Origin: DASXRU01 sp039933315
GTDB lineage: Bacteria; Acidobacteriota; Blastocatellia; Pyrinomonadales; Pyrinomonadaceae
Length of the DNA: 37,991 bases
Direction of reading: 5' to 3'
Assembly: GCA_039933315.1 (NCBI GenBank)
Contig: JBDTOI010000017.1
Coordinates: 1 to 37,991 of the forward strand
The notes beneath the pieces were generated by a model. The model had not been told where the DNA came from, ran no database searches, and saw nothing but the letters and a program-made list of their open reading frames with translations. Positions 1-8,760 of this stretch are shown one piece after another; within the stretch, counting starts at the first letter, position 1; the number at the start of each line of letters is the position of its first letter. Made by a program: the position numbers and the translations under genes.

Positions 1-53
1 CCCGGCTGAAATACCACCACGCAGATCAACAACTTACGAGTCGGTTTCCTAAG

Positions 54-138
54 AAGGCGCTAAGAAAGGAAGGACATAAGGCGCAAAAGAAAAAGACTCA
101 ACCCTTTGCGCCTTCTGATTTTCCTTTCTTAGCGCCTT
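54..138. repeat. Inverted repeat, 34-nt arms (family 1)
   Basis: The arms at 54-87 and 105-138 are inverted copies that match at about 30 of 34 positions, around a 17-nt loop. Each arm begins AAGGCGCTAAGAAAGGAA on its own strand and ends AAGGCGCAAA. The two GGCGC blocks inside each arm make the arm partly self-repeating. It is probably a mobile or MITE-like intergenic repeat. No T-tract follows it, so a terminator role is unlikely. Confidence 0.8.
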
Positions 139-278
139 TGCGTGAAACCCCAACGATCCTTAACTTCATGTTCAGCAAGGAAGCAAACACTCTCGAAAAA
201 CGCGACAAAAGAAAGCTCCTATTGATATCATGCGCAGCCGTCAGCCTTTCAAGACAGCCGGGCAGTTGAGACTTCTTT

Positions 279-300
279 CACAGACTGAAGTCTGTGCCAC
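279..300 (+). repeat. Solo CACAGACT/AGTCTGTG dyad repeat
   Basis: This is a single copy of the 22-24 nt element that recurs at 14.9, 16.8 and 19.4 kb. Its core is the palindrome CACAGACT-GA-AGTCTGTG followed by CCAC. Here only one arm is visible. It lies 32 nt upstream of the start codon at 332. Confidence 0.85.
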
Positions 301-331
301 CCGGAACAACCCCAATAAGGAGCCCCGCCTA

Positions 332-3300
332 ATGTTCAAGAGACTTCGTCTGCTCAGTCTTCTATTTCTTCTTTCGCTGCTGCCTGTCGTGGGCGCGTTC
401 CCAGATTCAGCCAGCGCGCAGCCGGCATCGAGCTCGCCCCAGGCTTCGCCAACACAAAGCGATCCACTCAAAGCATTGCAATGGCGTTCCATCGGCCCGT
501 TTCGCGGCGGAAGGTCGGCCGCAGTCGCAGGTGTAGTTTCACAACCGATGGTTTTCTACTTCGGAGGCACAGGCGGAGGCGTTTGGAAGACTACGGATGG
601 CGGTATTAATTGGGAACCCATAACAGACGGTTCGGTGTTTGGCACCGGCTCGGTCGGCGCCATCGGTTTGTCGGACTCTGACCCGAACACCATTTACGTG
701 GGCATGGGCGAGTCGCCGATACGCGGCAACGTCTCGCATGGCGACGGCGTTTACAAATCAACCGATGCGGGAAAAACGTGGAAACGAATTGGCCTGGAAG
801 ATACGCGACAGATTTCGCGCATTCGCGTTCACCCGCGCAATCCGGACATTGTTTATGTTGCGGCACTGGGGCATGTCTGGGGCCCGAATGAACAGCGCGG
901 AGTTTTCCGATCCAGGGATGGCGGAAAGACCTGGGAAAAGAGCCTTAGCCGTGGCGCCAAAGCGGGCGCCATCGATTTGGTTCTCGATCCTACCAACCTC
1001 AACGTTCTCTATGCAGGCTTCTGGGAGGTGTACCGAAAACCGTGGACCCTGGAGAGCGGCGGCGCCGGTGGCGGTATCTTTAAGTCAACTGACGGGGGCG
1101 ATACGTGGACCGAGCTTACGCGCAATCAGGGGCTGCCTCGCGGAATGGTCGGAAAAATCGGAGTCGCAGTTTCCCCGGCGAACTCGGACCGTGTCTGGGC
1201 CATTGTCGAAGCGGAAGACGGTGGTGTCTTTCGTTCGGACAACGGTGGCCGCACCTGGAGCAAAGTAAACGAGGAACGGCGCCTGCGCCAGCGTGCATGG
1301 TACTACAGTCGCATTTACGCGGATCCAAAGAATGCCGACACCGTGTATGTCCTCAACACCGGCTTCTACAAATCAAACGATGGCGGCCGCACCTACACGG
1401 CCATCTCGGTCCCGCACGGAGACAATCACGATCTGTGGATCGCCCCTGACGATCCAAACCGCATGATCAATAGCAACGACGGCGGAGCGAATGTTTCGTT
1501 CAATGCCGGCAGGAGCTGGACGGAACAGGACCAGGCAACGGCCCAGTTTTACCGGGTCACTGTGGACAATGATTTTCCCTATAACATCTACGGAGCGCAG
1601 CAGGACAATTCGACCGTACGGATCGCCAGCCGTAACACGGAAGGTGGCATCTCGCGCACAGACTGGTATGACGTGGGCGGTGGCGAGTCGGGCTGGATAG
1701 CTCCGTCTCCGAAAGATTCGCGCGTGGTTTTTGCCGGCTCGTACGGCGGGCTGGTAACCCGATACGACCATGGCACCGGACAGCTGCGCGATGTTTCGCC
1801 CTATCCCAACAATCCTATGGGCGCCGGCGCTGAAGCCGGCAAGTACCGCTTTCAATGGAACTTCCCCATCTTCTTTTCCCCGCACGAGCCCAATACGCTC
1901 TATGCCGGTGGCAACGTGCTATTCAAATCGAAAAACGAGGGCCAAAGCTGGGAAGTCGTCAGCCCTGATCTCACCCGCAACGACAAGACGAAGCAGGGAT
2001 CGTCCGGCGGTCCCATAACTAAAGACAACACGAGTGTGGAGTATTACGGCACCATTTTTACCTCTATGGAGTCGCCGATTCAGGCAGGGACCATTTGGAG
2101 CGGTTCCGATGATGGCCTGGTTTATGTCACGCGCGACGGCGGCAAGAACTGGGCGAATGTCACACCGCCCAGGGAAATCATGCCTGAATGGATTCAGATC
2201 AATTCGCTCGACGCCTCACCTTCCGATCCTGCCACAGCGTACGTCGCAGCTACTATGTACAAGCATGACGATTACAGACCCTATCTTTATAAGACAAGCG
2301 ACTATGGCAAGACGTGGAGGAAAATCACTAACGGGATCCCGGAAAGCGCGTTCACGCGTGTGATACGCGAAGATCCCAACAAGCGCGGTTTGCTTTACGC
2401 GGGGACAGAAACCGGGATGTATATCTCGTTCGATGATGGCGGGAACTGGCGGTCGTTCCAACTCAATCTCCCGCTTGTGCCCATCACCGATCTGATAATT
2501 CACAAAAGAGAAAAAGAGCTGGTAGCGGCCACGCAGGGACGCTCGTTTTGGGTTTTCGACGAGCTGCCACTGCTACATCAGCTGATGGATGCCGGTGGCT
2601 TCAACAGCGTAGCCGGCATGCACCTCTTCAAACCGAAAGAGGCGTACCGCATGCCGGGAAGCGGCGGTTCCAGTCTGCCACCCACAGCGACCATGGGGAG
2701 GAATCCGGCCAACGGCGTCGTTGTTTACTACTCGCTTCAGTCAAAACCGACAACGGACCTGGTGATCGAATTTCTGGATGGCGCAGGAAAATCAATTCGG
2801 AAGTTCACCGCCCGTGCTCCAGGACCAGCCCCAACCCCTGCGCCCGGCGCAGCTCAGGTGCAAACGCCCCCGGAGACACCGCAGGCGCCATCGGGCGAGG
2901 AGTCGGAATCCTTCGGCAGAGGAGGGGCTCCCGCAAGAGTGACCACTGACGTGGGTCTGAACCGATTCATATGGGACCTGCGGTATGCCGACGCCGTGCG
3001 TTTTCCCGGGATGATTCTTTGGGCAGGAGAGACTCGCGGTCCCCGCATTGCGCCCGGTAGTTTCCAGGTGAAGCTGACAGTTGATGGCAAGACCATGACC
3101 GAGAGCTTTGAAGTGAAGCCCGATCCTCGTCTGCCAACAACGCCGGCCGACTATGCCAGGCAACTTGAGTTAAGCCTCAAGATTCGCGACAAGGTAAGCG
3201 AGACGCACAACGCCATCATTCAGATTCGCGAAGTGCGCAAACAGATCGAAGATCTACTAAAGCGCGTTAAGGATCAGCCGAACGCAAAAGTCATAAACGA

Positions 3301-3625
3301 CGCCGGCATGGCCCTCAGTAAGAACCTGACAAGTATTGAGGAAATGCTCTATCAGACGAAAAACCAGAGCAGCCAGGATCCTTTGAACTTCCCCATTCGG
3401 CTCAATAACAAACTGGCGGCACTCGGTGGGGTAGTGTCAGGTTCGGAAACTCCGCCCACCGATCAGTCGGTTGCTGTTTATGGTGAAATCGCAGAACAGA
3501 TTGATGCGCAGTTACAGCGGCTGGCACAGTTGATGAAGACCGATGTTCCGGCCTTCAACCAACTGGTGCGCGATCAGAACATTCCCGCCGTCGTCATAAG
3601 GCCGCCCACTCCCGATGCGCCGTAA
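332..3625 (+). CDS. Secreted Asp-box (BNR/sortilin-like) beta-propeller protein
   Basis: A 1097-residue exported protein. I chose the ATG at 332 because AAGGAG sits at 317-322 and the protein then opens with a signal peptide (MFKRLRLLSLLFLLSLLP, with ASAQ as the likely cleavage site). The N-terminal two thirds carry about nine Asp-box repeats of the S-x-D-x-G-x-T-W type, such as KTTDGGINW, KSTDAGKTW, RSRDGGKTW, KSTDGGDTW, RSDNGGRTW and VTRDGGKNW. This pattern indicates a sortilin/VPS10-like or sialidase-like beta-propeller. A Pro/Ala-rich linker then leads to a C-terminal domain of unknown function. Such proteins are often annotated as BNR-repeat glycosyl hydrolases, but I see no catalytic signature, so substrate binding in the periplasm or outside the cell is the safer reading. 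A hairpin terminator follows directly. Confidence 0.9.
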   Translation: MFKRLRLLSLLFLLSLLPVVGAFPDSASAQPASSSPQASPTQSDPLKALQWRSIGPFRGGRSAAVAGVVSQPMVFYFGGTGGGVWKTTDGGINWEPITDGSVFGTGSVGAIGLSDSDPNTIYVGMGESPIRGNVSHGDGVYKSTDAGKTWKRIGLEDTRQISRIRVHPRNPDIVYVAALGHVWGPNEQRGVFRSRDGGKTWEKSLSRGAKAGAIDLVLDPTNLNVLYAGFWEVYRKPWTLESGGAGGGIFKSTDGGDTWTELTRNQGLPRGMVGKIGVAVSPANSDRVWAIVEAEDGGVFRSDNGGRTWSKVNEERRLRQRAWYYSRIYADPKNADTVYVLNTGFYKSNDGGRTYTAISVPHGDNHDLWIAPDDPNRMINSNDGGANVSFNAGRSWTEQDQATAQFYRVTVDNDFPYNIYGAQQDNSTVRIASRNTEGGISRTDWYDVGGGESGWIAPSPKDSRVVFAGSYGGLVTRYDHGTGQLRDVSPYPNNPMGAGAEAGKYRFQWNFPIFFSPHEPNTLYAGGNVLFKSKNEGQSWEVVSPDLTRNDKTKQGSSGGPITKDNTSVEYYGTIFTSMESPIQAGTIWSGSDDGLVYVTRDGGKNWANVTPPREIMPEWIQINSLDASPSDPATAYVAATMYKHDDYRPYLYKTSDYGKTWRKITNGIPESAFTRVIREDPNKRGLLYAGTETGMYISFDDGGNWRSFQLNLPLVPITDLIIHKREKELVAATQGRSFWVFDELPLLHQLMDAGGFNSVAGMHLFKPKEAYRMPGSGGSSLPPTATMGRNPANGVVVYYSLQSKPTTDLVIEFLDGAGKSIRKFTARAPGPAPTPAPGAAQVQTPPETPQAPSGEESESFGRGGAPARVTTDVGLNRFIWDLRYADAVRFPGMILWAGETRGPRIAPGSFQVKLTVDGKTMTESFEVKPDPRLPTTPADYARQLELSLKIRDKVSETHNAIIQIREVRKQIEDLLKRVKDQPNAKVINDAGMALSKNLTSIEEMLYQTKNQSSQDPLNFPIRLNNKLAALGGVVSGSETPPTDQSVAVYGEIAEQIDAQLQRLAQLMKTDVPAFNQLVRDQNIPAVVIRPPTPDAP

Positions 3626-3630
3626 TTGCA

Positions 3631-3661
3631 GGGGCGGCACTCCGTGGCCGCCCCGTTTTTT
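3631..3661 (+). terminator. Rho-independent terminator after the Asp-box gene
   Basis: A perfect 8-bp GC stem (GGGGCGGC at 3631-3638 with GCCGCCCC at 3647-3654) is followed by GTTTTTT, 6 nt after the stop codon. The same sequence is one arm of an inverted repeat pair, so a repeat seems to serve as terminator here. Confidence 0.8.
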
Positions 3662-3685
3662 CGTTGGCGCTGCAACGGAGTAAAT

Positions 3686-3727
3686 CCATTTTCCATATAT
3701 CATTTTCCGTTTTCCATTTTTCATTAG
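3686..3727. repeat. Heptad array CCATTTT-type, 6 units
   Basis: There are six consecutive 7-bp units: CCATTTT, CCATATA, TCATTTT, CCGTTTT, CCATTTT, TCATTAG. The period is strictly 7 bp and the units are degenerate. It resembles the short tandemly repeated heptamers (STRR) known from filamentous cyanobacteria in form, not in sequence. Confidence 0.7.
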
Positions 3728-3788
3728 CTTTCCAGTTCCAGGGGATAAGGGGCGCCCACGGAGTGACGCCCCTACAATCAGACCGGCT

Positions 3789-4172
3789 TTGAGAATCTTT
3801 AAATGGCTACGGAAACCGTTCGTTGGGAGACACTCCTACTCTGATCCTCTCGTGTCTAATATCGACGATAGCGACGACGTGGATCCCTTCAATCCCTTTC
3901 CCGAGCCGGTTGAGATCGAAATCACCGACGTCATAGACCTTCATACCATTCCACCGCGTGACGTGAAGTTGGTGGTTGAGGCCTATCTGGATGAAGCGCA
4001 ACGGAAAGGCTTTCGCAGCGTGCGCATCATTCACGGCAAGGGCATTGGCGTGCAGCGAGAGATGGTGCGAACCATCCTGGCTCGAACATCATTTGTTTTA
4101 GATTGGTCGGATGCGCCACCCGATGCAGGAGGACTGGGCGCGACAATAGCCAGGCTTACTAAGAATGGTTAG
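3789..4172 (+). CDS. Smr-domain protein
   Basis: A 127-residue protein whose residues about 45-125 form a Smr domain, the C-terminal domain of MutS2-type proteins. Visible marks are VIDLHTIPPRDV (the conserved DLHG-like turn, here DLHT), then VRIIHGKGIG (the HGKG motif), followed by VQREMVRTIL. Smr domains bind or nick DNA or RNA, and stand-alone ones are poorly understood. The start is uncertain. The TTG at 3789 gives the full frame but has no clear ribosome binding site, and a GTG at 3852 is an alternative. Upstream is the repeat-filled gap, so it is probably transcribed separately. Confidence 0.8.
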   Translation: MRIFKWLRKPFVGRHSYSDPLVSNIDDSDDVDPFNPFPEPVEIEITDVIDLHTIPPRDVKLVVEAYLDEAQRKGFRSVRIIHGKGIGVQREMVRTILARTSFVLDWSDAPPDAGGLGATIARLTKNG

Positions 4173-4281
4173 ACAGGATTAACACGATTTACAGGAAGCA
4201 AAACTAAACCAGGAAGGAATACTGGCTGATGAAGCTCCAGTTTACCACTTGAACTTTCTTGTAAATCTTGTGAATCCTGTC
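4172..4281. repeat. Inverted pair of ACAGGATT/GATTTACA arms (family 3)
   Basis: The left arm at 4172-4199 begins GACAGGATTAACACGATTT. The right arm at 4254-4281 is its near-perfect inverted copy, with about 3 mismatches in the first 26 nt. The left arm begins inside the stop codon of the Smr gene and the right arm ends 8 nt before the end of the convergent subtilase gene. Similar arms are a widespread intergenic repeat type. A bidirectional terminator role is possible but there is no strong T-tract. Confidence 0.8.
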
Positions 4282-4288
4282 AAAGATT

Positions 4289-6409
4289 CTATGGTCCACA
4301 CTCGCCGTTATTGTGTGTGACCACCAAACTGAAACGTTCCTGATACTCCCGGGAAGTAATAAACGCACAGACCATTGCCAGATAATTATTTGGAGCCCGA
4401 TCGGTCACCACATTCAGCCAGAAATTATAACCGTCCGGATCAGGGTCGCGCTTTAGATAGCCGAAGTATTCCATCAAGACGACCGAAGGATTATATTCCC
4501 GGGTTTTGAATTCCGCGATCTCGATCACATCCTGAAGCACGCGCGCCCGGGTCTTTCCCGCTGACGTCATTGTAGTGATCTGCTGCTGGCGTTCCGCTGC
4601 ATATGGCGTCAATCCCGCGGAATCGAATAGCCTGTTGACGAAATCGACGGCAGCCAGGTTGTTTGGATAAACCTGAAGGAAGGCCGGGCGCTGTACCCAA
4701 TTATTTGCAAAGGTAATCTTGTCGTTGGCGAGATTCGGGCCGCCAATAATCGAGATGCGATCGGGCATGAACTCAGAATAAGTGGGCTGGCGAGCGAAAC
4801 TGGCGCGATACATGCGATAGACAAACGAGCCGGTATCCTGAAACTCCTGCTCAATGAAAAAAGACGCGGCCACTTCAATGCGGCGGCGATTCACGCACTG
4901 AATATCGGCGCCGCACTTCGTGATCTCGTTGGTCCAGTAAGTTAATCCGCCGGGATCAGGTTCGCGATTCAGAAAATCCCGGTACTGTTCGGTAACGAAA
5001 ACCTGCGCTGTGTCCAGAGGCTGATCGTTCGGCAAACTCAGCTCGGCGGCATTCACGTTCAGCCGGCCGCCGGTGACCGTCAGGAACGACCACTGCGCCA
5101 GTGGGGTGGCTGTATTCATTAAGGTGGCCTTCAACTCTGAGCGCGAAAGCGCGCCGCGATATGCGCAAAGTAGAGCTGCCGCCCCGGAAACATGCGGCGC
5201 CGCCATGGAAGTGCCACTTAAACTGCGATAGCTGGTTGCCCCGGAGCCAGTGCTTAGGATATCGACGCCGGGCGCAGCGAGATCAACGCTCGTGTAGCCG
5301 TAACTTGTAAACGAAGCCGGACCATCGTTGCGATTAGAAGCCGCGACCGAAATGATGCTGGGTGAGTTATAGGTCGCCGGGTAGAACGGCGTGGCATCGT
5401 TATCGTTGACACTATTGCCGGCGGCGCAAACGTTCAGGATTCCCGCTTTGCCGGCAGCATCGATAGCGTCTTTCAACGTTTGATCGTAAGCAGGAGCTTC
5501 CGGCGCCCCGCCCCAACTGCTGTTGGTGACGCGCACGTTAACGCCGCGCTTTCTCATCATGGCGGCGTACTGAAAACCTTCCACTACACTGGCTGAGCTG
5601 CCATCTCCCCCGGCATTGTGAGTCTTGATGGCCATAAGGCGTACGTTCCAGTTCACGCCGACCACGCCTTTGGAATTATTGCCCACTGCGCCGATGGTCC
5701 CCGCTACGTGGGTGCCATGGCCGTTATCGTCAATGGGGTTGGAGTCGTCATTAATGGTGTCCACGCCGAAGACATCGTCCACGTAACCGTTGCGATCGTC
5801 ATCCACGCCGTTGCTGGATCTGCCAATGCCGTTGGCGTCCAGTCCGGTTTCGCCTGGATTGCGCCACATGTTGGCGGACAAGTCCTCATGCGAATAAAGC
5901 ACTCCGGTATCAATTACAGCCACAATCACATTGCTGCTGCCAGTGTTCCTGTCCCAGGCCACGGGTGCTTGAATCTTGTCGAGACCATAGAGGTCGCCTA
6001 AGCGCGGGTCATTTGACGTGGCCAGCGTCTGGTAGATGTAGTTCGGCTGCGCCGCTTCAATTCCGCGCAGCTGCTGATATTGAGCCATGGCCTTGAGAAC
6101 GTCCGTGCCCGCGGGCAGTTTCACTTGCTGCCAACCGATGGAGGGAAATTCCCGCACCAACTGACCACCGGCTGCCTCTATGACAAGCCTTGAAGATTTG
6201 TGCCGCTCGAGGGCGCTGAATTTCACCATCAGCTCGCCTGGCACGAAAGGAGCACTTGTTTGCATGGGGTGCGCCGGCAGGCTGCCCCCGCGTATTGCCT
6301 TGTCACTCGCCGCTGGGAGCCCGCTGATCGACCAACCGAGACTGCTCGACGGGATGACAAGGCATGCGGCCATTAATGAACAGAAGAACAGGCGATTAAA
6401 CAACTTCAT
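4289..6409 (-). CDS. Secreted S8 subtilisin-like protease with C-terminal DUF4214
   Basis: A 706-residue exported serine protease. I chose the ATG at 6409 because it places a signal peptide first (MKLFNRLFFCSLMAACLVI); the frame is open 69 nt further. Residues about 55-125 (PGELMVKF onward) resemble a fervidolysin-like propeptide. The subtilase domain spans about 140-450 with all catalytic residues in place: Asp167 (VIDTGV), His231 (NGHGTHVAG), Asn331 (AAGN, oxyanion hole) and Ser401 (LSGTSMAAPHV). Residues about 480-706 are a DUF4214 module (FLNREPDPGGLTYW and LKRDPDPDGYNFW repeats), found in large secreted or surface proteins. This suggests a secreted protease held at the surface or in the matrix. 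It is divergent from the lectin-like gene at 6750. Confidence 0.93.
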   Translation of the reverse strand: MKLFNRLFFCSLMAACLVIPSSSLGWSISGLPAASDKAIRGGSLPAHPMQTSAPFVPGELMVKFSALERHKSSRLVIEAAGGQLVREFPSIGWQQVKLPAGTDVLKAMAQYQQLRGIEAAQPNYIYQTLATSNDPRLGDLYGLDKIQAPVAWDRNTGSSNVIVAVIDTGVLYSHEDLSANMWRNPGETGLDANGIGRSSNGVDDDRNGYVDDVFGVDTINDDSNPIDDNGHGTHVAGTIGAVGNNSKGVVGVNWNVRLMAIKTHNAGGDGSSASVVEGFQYAAMMRKRGVNVRVTNSSWGGAPEAPAYDQTLKDAIDAAGKAGILNVCAAGNSVNDNDATPFYPATYNSPSIISVAASNRNDGPASFTSYGYTSVDLAAPGVDILSTGSGATSYRSLSGTSMAAPHVSGAAALLCAYRGALSRSELKATLMNTATPLAQWSFLTVTGGRLNVNAAELSLPNDQPLDTAQVFVTEQYRDFLNREPDPGGLTYWTNEITKCGADIQCVNRRRIEVAASFFIEQEFQDTGSFVYRMYRASFARQPTYSEFMPDRISIIGGPNLANDKITFANNWVQRPAFLQVYPNNLAAVDFVNRLFDSAGLTPYAAERQQQITTMTSAGKTRARVLQDVIEIAEFKTREYNPSVVLMEYFGYLKRDPDPDGYNFWLNVVTDRAPNNYLAMVCAFITSREYQERFSLVVTHNNGECGP

Positions 6410-6749
6410 AGTCTTTTGCTCGCGGACGATTGTGACCTGGTCGCTAAACCCGGAAGTGACATTGTGATTATACGACAACTATCCGGCATTCGGGCGCCGG
6501 TCTTTAAAGCGGACCGCCTTCCTGCAACGAGGCTAACAATGGGAGTTTCCGTGTCTTTTGGTCTGATCTCGTGGATCGTTTTGCCCATCTGAGCTGTGTG
6601 CTTGCTCGTCTTCCCTTCTTCCGATATGCTTGGGGCCCCCGTTCCCTCGATGACTTCCCTATTCAATTCTCCCGTAAATCTCGCCTGAGAGATCTGTTCA
6701 CAATTCCGTGTGGGTCTCAAATGGTTGAAGAAAAAAGAAGGGTAAACGT
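6410..6749. other. Divergent intergenic region, no gene seen
   Basis: 340 bp between the divergent subtilase and lectin-like genes must hold both promoters. I found no convincing -35/-10 pair. The best plus-strand candidate, TTGCTC (6602) with TATGCT (6625) at 17 bp, is weak. A short ATCTC/GAGAT hairpin lies near 6679-6694. No repeat of the families seen elsewhere is present. Confidence 0.5.
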
Positions 6750-7943
6750 ATGAAGAAAATCATTTTGGCTTTGCTATTGCTTTTAATGTCGGCCAGCTTC
6801 GTTGCTGCTGACACTGTCTATTTGCGCAGCGGCACGAACCTGAAGGGCACGGTGCTTGGCTACATTAACGGGCGATTTGCCATTCGCCTAACTGCTGGGG
6901 CTACCCTACCGGTCAGTACCGGCAATAATCGCAACCAGACGGCAAACACTATGTCCACCCGTACTGTTGCGGCCGGCGAAGTGGTTTTCCTGCGCCCGCG
7001 TGATATCGATCGTATCGAAATCGACGGGCGTTCACTAGATGAAGCCCGCTATCAAACACGCACGTTGGATGTAACCCTTGGCGCCAATTGGATTGATAGC
7101 GGAGTGGATGTCCGGCGTGGCGAAAGAGTAAGAATTGATGCGACGGGCACTATCTATGCCGGCCGAATGCGGATTACTCCTGCTGGTCTCCCCAGACCGG
7201 ATCCTAACGCACCCTTGCCGCGTGCTGCCGAGGGTGTGCTCATCGGCGTAATTGGGAACGATAACGACGCGCCCATCATTGAGCTCGGCGCGACTCGCGA
7301 ATTCGTGGCAGACCGCGATGGCCGTCTCTATTTAACGGTAAATCGCAGTTCGTACACAGACGCTCGCGGCGCTTATAACGTTCGCATCCGCAAAGAGATT
7401 GATCTTGCCGCGATGGCCACGACTGCGGACGACAACAACCGAAATCCTAATGATTATGATCCATTCGGTGTATCCGGAGATACCGGCACAGGATCTGCGC
7501 CGGTCCGATCTCGGGAGTCGGGAGTTTTCAATCCAAACAGAGACGGGCGGCGCAACACTCAACCGCGGGAGAGGATTATTGCCGTGCAGGGTAACCAGCC
7601 CCGCGGAGCAGATACAGGTATTGATCTTCGCGCTGGGGATCAAGTCACCCTCACCGCTACCGGGAATGTCACTGCCGGCCGTCGTGCCGGAGTTGTTTCT
7701 CCGGACGGTGGACGTCCCAGTACCGGAGCAGTGTTTGGCGCGGGAACATATCCTGTTCCCACTGCCGGTGTGGGCGCGCTGATTGGCTACATCCTGCAGC
7801 CCAACGGTCAGCCATCACAGCCTTTCCTGGTGGGTAGCCAATCAACCTTCACGGCTCCAGTTGATGGAAGGTTGTACCTGCTCGTCAACGATGATAACTA
7901 CGCCGATAATAGCGGCAGCTTCAGCGTGACGATTCGATACTAG
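6750..7943 (+). CDS. Secreted protein with two LecA-like (PA-IL) lectin domains
   Basis: A 397-residue exported protein. A signal peptide (residues 1-20, ending FVAA) is followed by an N-terminal module (21-100: YLRSGTNLKGTVLGYI, RPRDIDRIEIDG). Two copies of a fold resembling the Pseudomonas aeruginosa galactose lectin LecA follow, at about 106-214 and 275-397. Both copies share W/D-TG-hydrophobic-V/L-RxG, xATGxxxAG, LIGxI and DGRLYLxVN. The second copy keeps the Ca/sugar loop (VNDDNYADNSGSFSV, residues 379-393), close to LecA's VND...NNSGSFSV. The first copy has a degenerate loop (VNRSSYTDARGAYNV) and may not bind calcium. Sugar binding by copy 2 is inferred. GAAGGG upstream serves as ribosome binding site. 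Its divergent neighbour is a secreted protease. Confidence 0.8.
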   Translation: MKKIILALLLLLMSASFVAADTVYLRSGTNLKGTVLGYINGRFAIRLTAGATLPVSTGNNRNQTANTMSTRTVAAGEVVFLRPRDIDRIEIDGRSLDEARYQTRTLDVTLGANWIDSGVDVRRGERVRIDATGTIYAGRMRITPAGLPRPDPNAPLPRAAEGVLIGVIGNDNDAPIIELGATREFVADRDGRLYLTVNRSSYTDARGAYNVRIRKEIDLAAMATTADDNNRNPNDYDPFGVSGDTGTGSAPVRSRESGVFNPNRDGRRNTQPRERIIAVQGNQPRGADTGIDLRAGDQVTLTATGNVTAGRRAGVVSPDGGRPSTGAVFGAGTYPVPTAGVGALIGYILQPNGQPSQPFLVGSQSTFTAPVDGRLYLLVNDDNYADNSGSFSVTIRY

Positions 7944-7985
7944 GAAGTAACCTGCGACTAACCGATAGTTGTCAGTCGACATGAG

Positions 7986-8017
7986 AAAGGGGGGCAGGTC
8001 TTAACTTGCCCCCTTTT
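7986..8017 (+). terminator. Hairpin terminator between convergent genes
   Basis: A stem of AAAGGGGGGCA with TGCCCCCTTTT closes a 10-nt loop and ends in a short T-run, 43 nt after the lectin-like gene. Read on the minus strand the stem is followed by only TTTCTC, so it may work weakly for the convergent metalloprotease gene too. Confidence 0.75.
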
Positions 8018-8047
8018 CATTTGAAGTTATCCGCAGTTTTGTCTGGA

Positions 8048-8749
8048 TTACTTTGATTCGTTCCGCACAACTTGCGATTGGTCGCCAGACTGAAGGGCGT
8101 ACCCCGCCGCCACTACATACTTGTCGCAAGCGCTTGGTTCATAAACGTCATTGCCCTTGTTCTTGCTTTTGAAGGCGGCCATGGCGGTCGTGCCGCGCCG
8201 GCATTCATAGCAGTCAGCCAGTCCCAACGAATGGCCCATCTCGTGTGTCATCAAACTGGTGAGCGCGTTTAGATCCGTGACTACCGGACTAACGGTCATT
8301 CTAAGTCGAGTCATTCCATTGGCGATTGAGTGGAACCTTATTTCGCCTACTCGTTCACGGCCCCTGGGAATGCCGCGAGCTACTTCAATGCCGGCGCTGT
8401 CCCTGACCGGAACTTCGCTTTCCGCCCGGACGACGAAGGCGACGCGAGATGCGCTACCCGCCAGCGCCTCATTCCAGTAGTTGACGGCGCGCGAAAGCGC
8501 TTCTTTTTCAACCTCGGTGAAGTTGTTTTTCAAGTAATCGATGCTGACAGACGTGCCTGGTTTCCAGCGCCAGCCAAGAGCTTCGGGGGAAGTCTTGCGC
8601 GGCTGGCATTGCTGCGGCATACGGCTGGCGACAACGCTTCTGGGTCTGGTGGCGTCATCGGTCGTCCTTACCACAGCTCTGGTCCCAGGCAAGTCTGCCA
8701 GGCCAACAAGCATTAGGAGACCACTAAGAATCAGCCTCATCGGCTTCAC
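8048..8749 (-). CDS. Secreted matrixin-like (metzincin) metalloprotease
   Basis: A 233-residue exported zinc protease. The signal peptide covers about residues 1-25. The zinc motif HEMGHSLGLAD (His169, Glu170, His173, Asp179) fits the metzincin HExxHxxGxxH/D pattern with Asp as third ligand. A Met-turn candidate follows at Met190 (GTTAMA). Cys180, Cys183 and Cys208 may form disulfides or hold the loop. The catalytic domain is about 55-220, matching peptidase family M10 (matrixin-like). The start is GTG at 8749 or, equally plausible, ATG at 8740. It lies 11 nt after the upstream secreted gene (9483-8761), so the two are surely co-transcribed. They are the first complete genes downstream of the c-di-GMP riboswitch at 9881-9998. 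Confidence 0.88.
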   Translation of the reverse strand: MKPMRLILSGLLMLVGLADLPGTRAVVRTTDDATRPRSVVASRMPQQCQPRKTSPEALGWRWKPGTSVSIDYLKNNFTEVEKEALSRAVNYWNEALAGSASRVAFVVRAESEVPVRDSAGIEVARGIPRGRERVGEIRFHSIANGMTRLRMTVSPVVTDLNALTSLMTHEMGHSLGLADCYECRRGTTAMAAFKSKNKGNDVYEPSACDKYVVAAGYALQSGDQSQVVRNESK

Positions 8750-8760
8750 GCTTTCTACTA

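Larger units (their letters stand above)
1..331. other. Gene-free left edge with repeats
   Basis: I see no coding region with family resemblance here. The stretch holds a long inverted repeat (54-138) and a single copy of the CACAGACT-type dyad (279-300), then the ribosome binding site of the gene starting at 332. The reading frame of that gene stays open upstream to 230. That extension runs through the dyad repeat and lacks a signal peptide at its start, so I treat it as non-coding. Confidence 0.7.
3626..3778. repeat. Inverted pair of ACTCCGTGG-type hairpins (family 2)
   Basis: The hairpin at 3628-3655 recurs in inverted orientation at about 3747-3776. Both share GGGGCG, CACTCCGTGG (or its complement CCACGGAGTG) and GCCCC, with a short TTGCA/TTGTA flank. 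The two hairpins bracket a heptad array, and together they fill the gap between the Asp-box gene and the Smr gene. Confidence 0.75.

Noticed and set aside
230..331. N-terminal extension of the Asp-box protein
   Set aside because: The frame is open but crosses a dyad repeat, and the signal peptide and AAGGAG site point to the ATG at 332.
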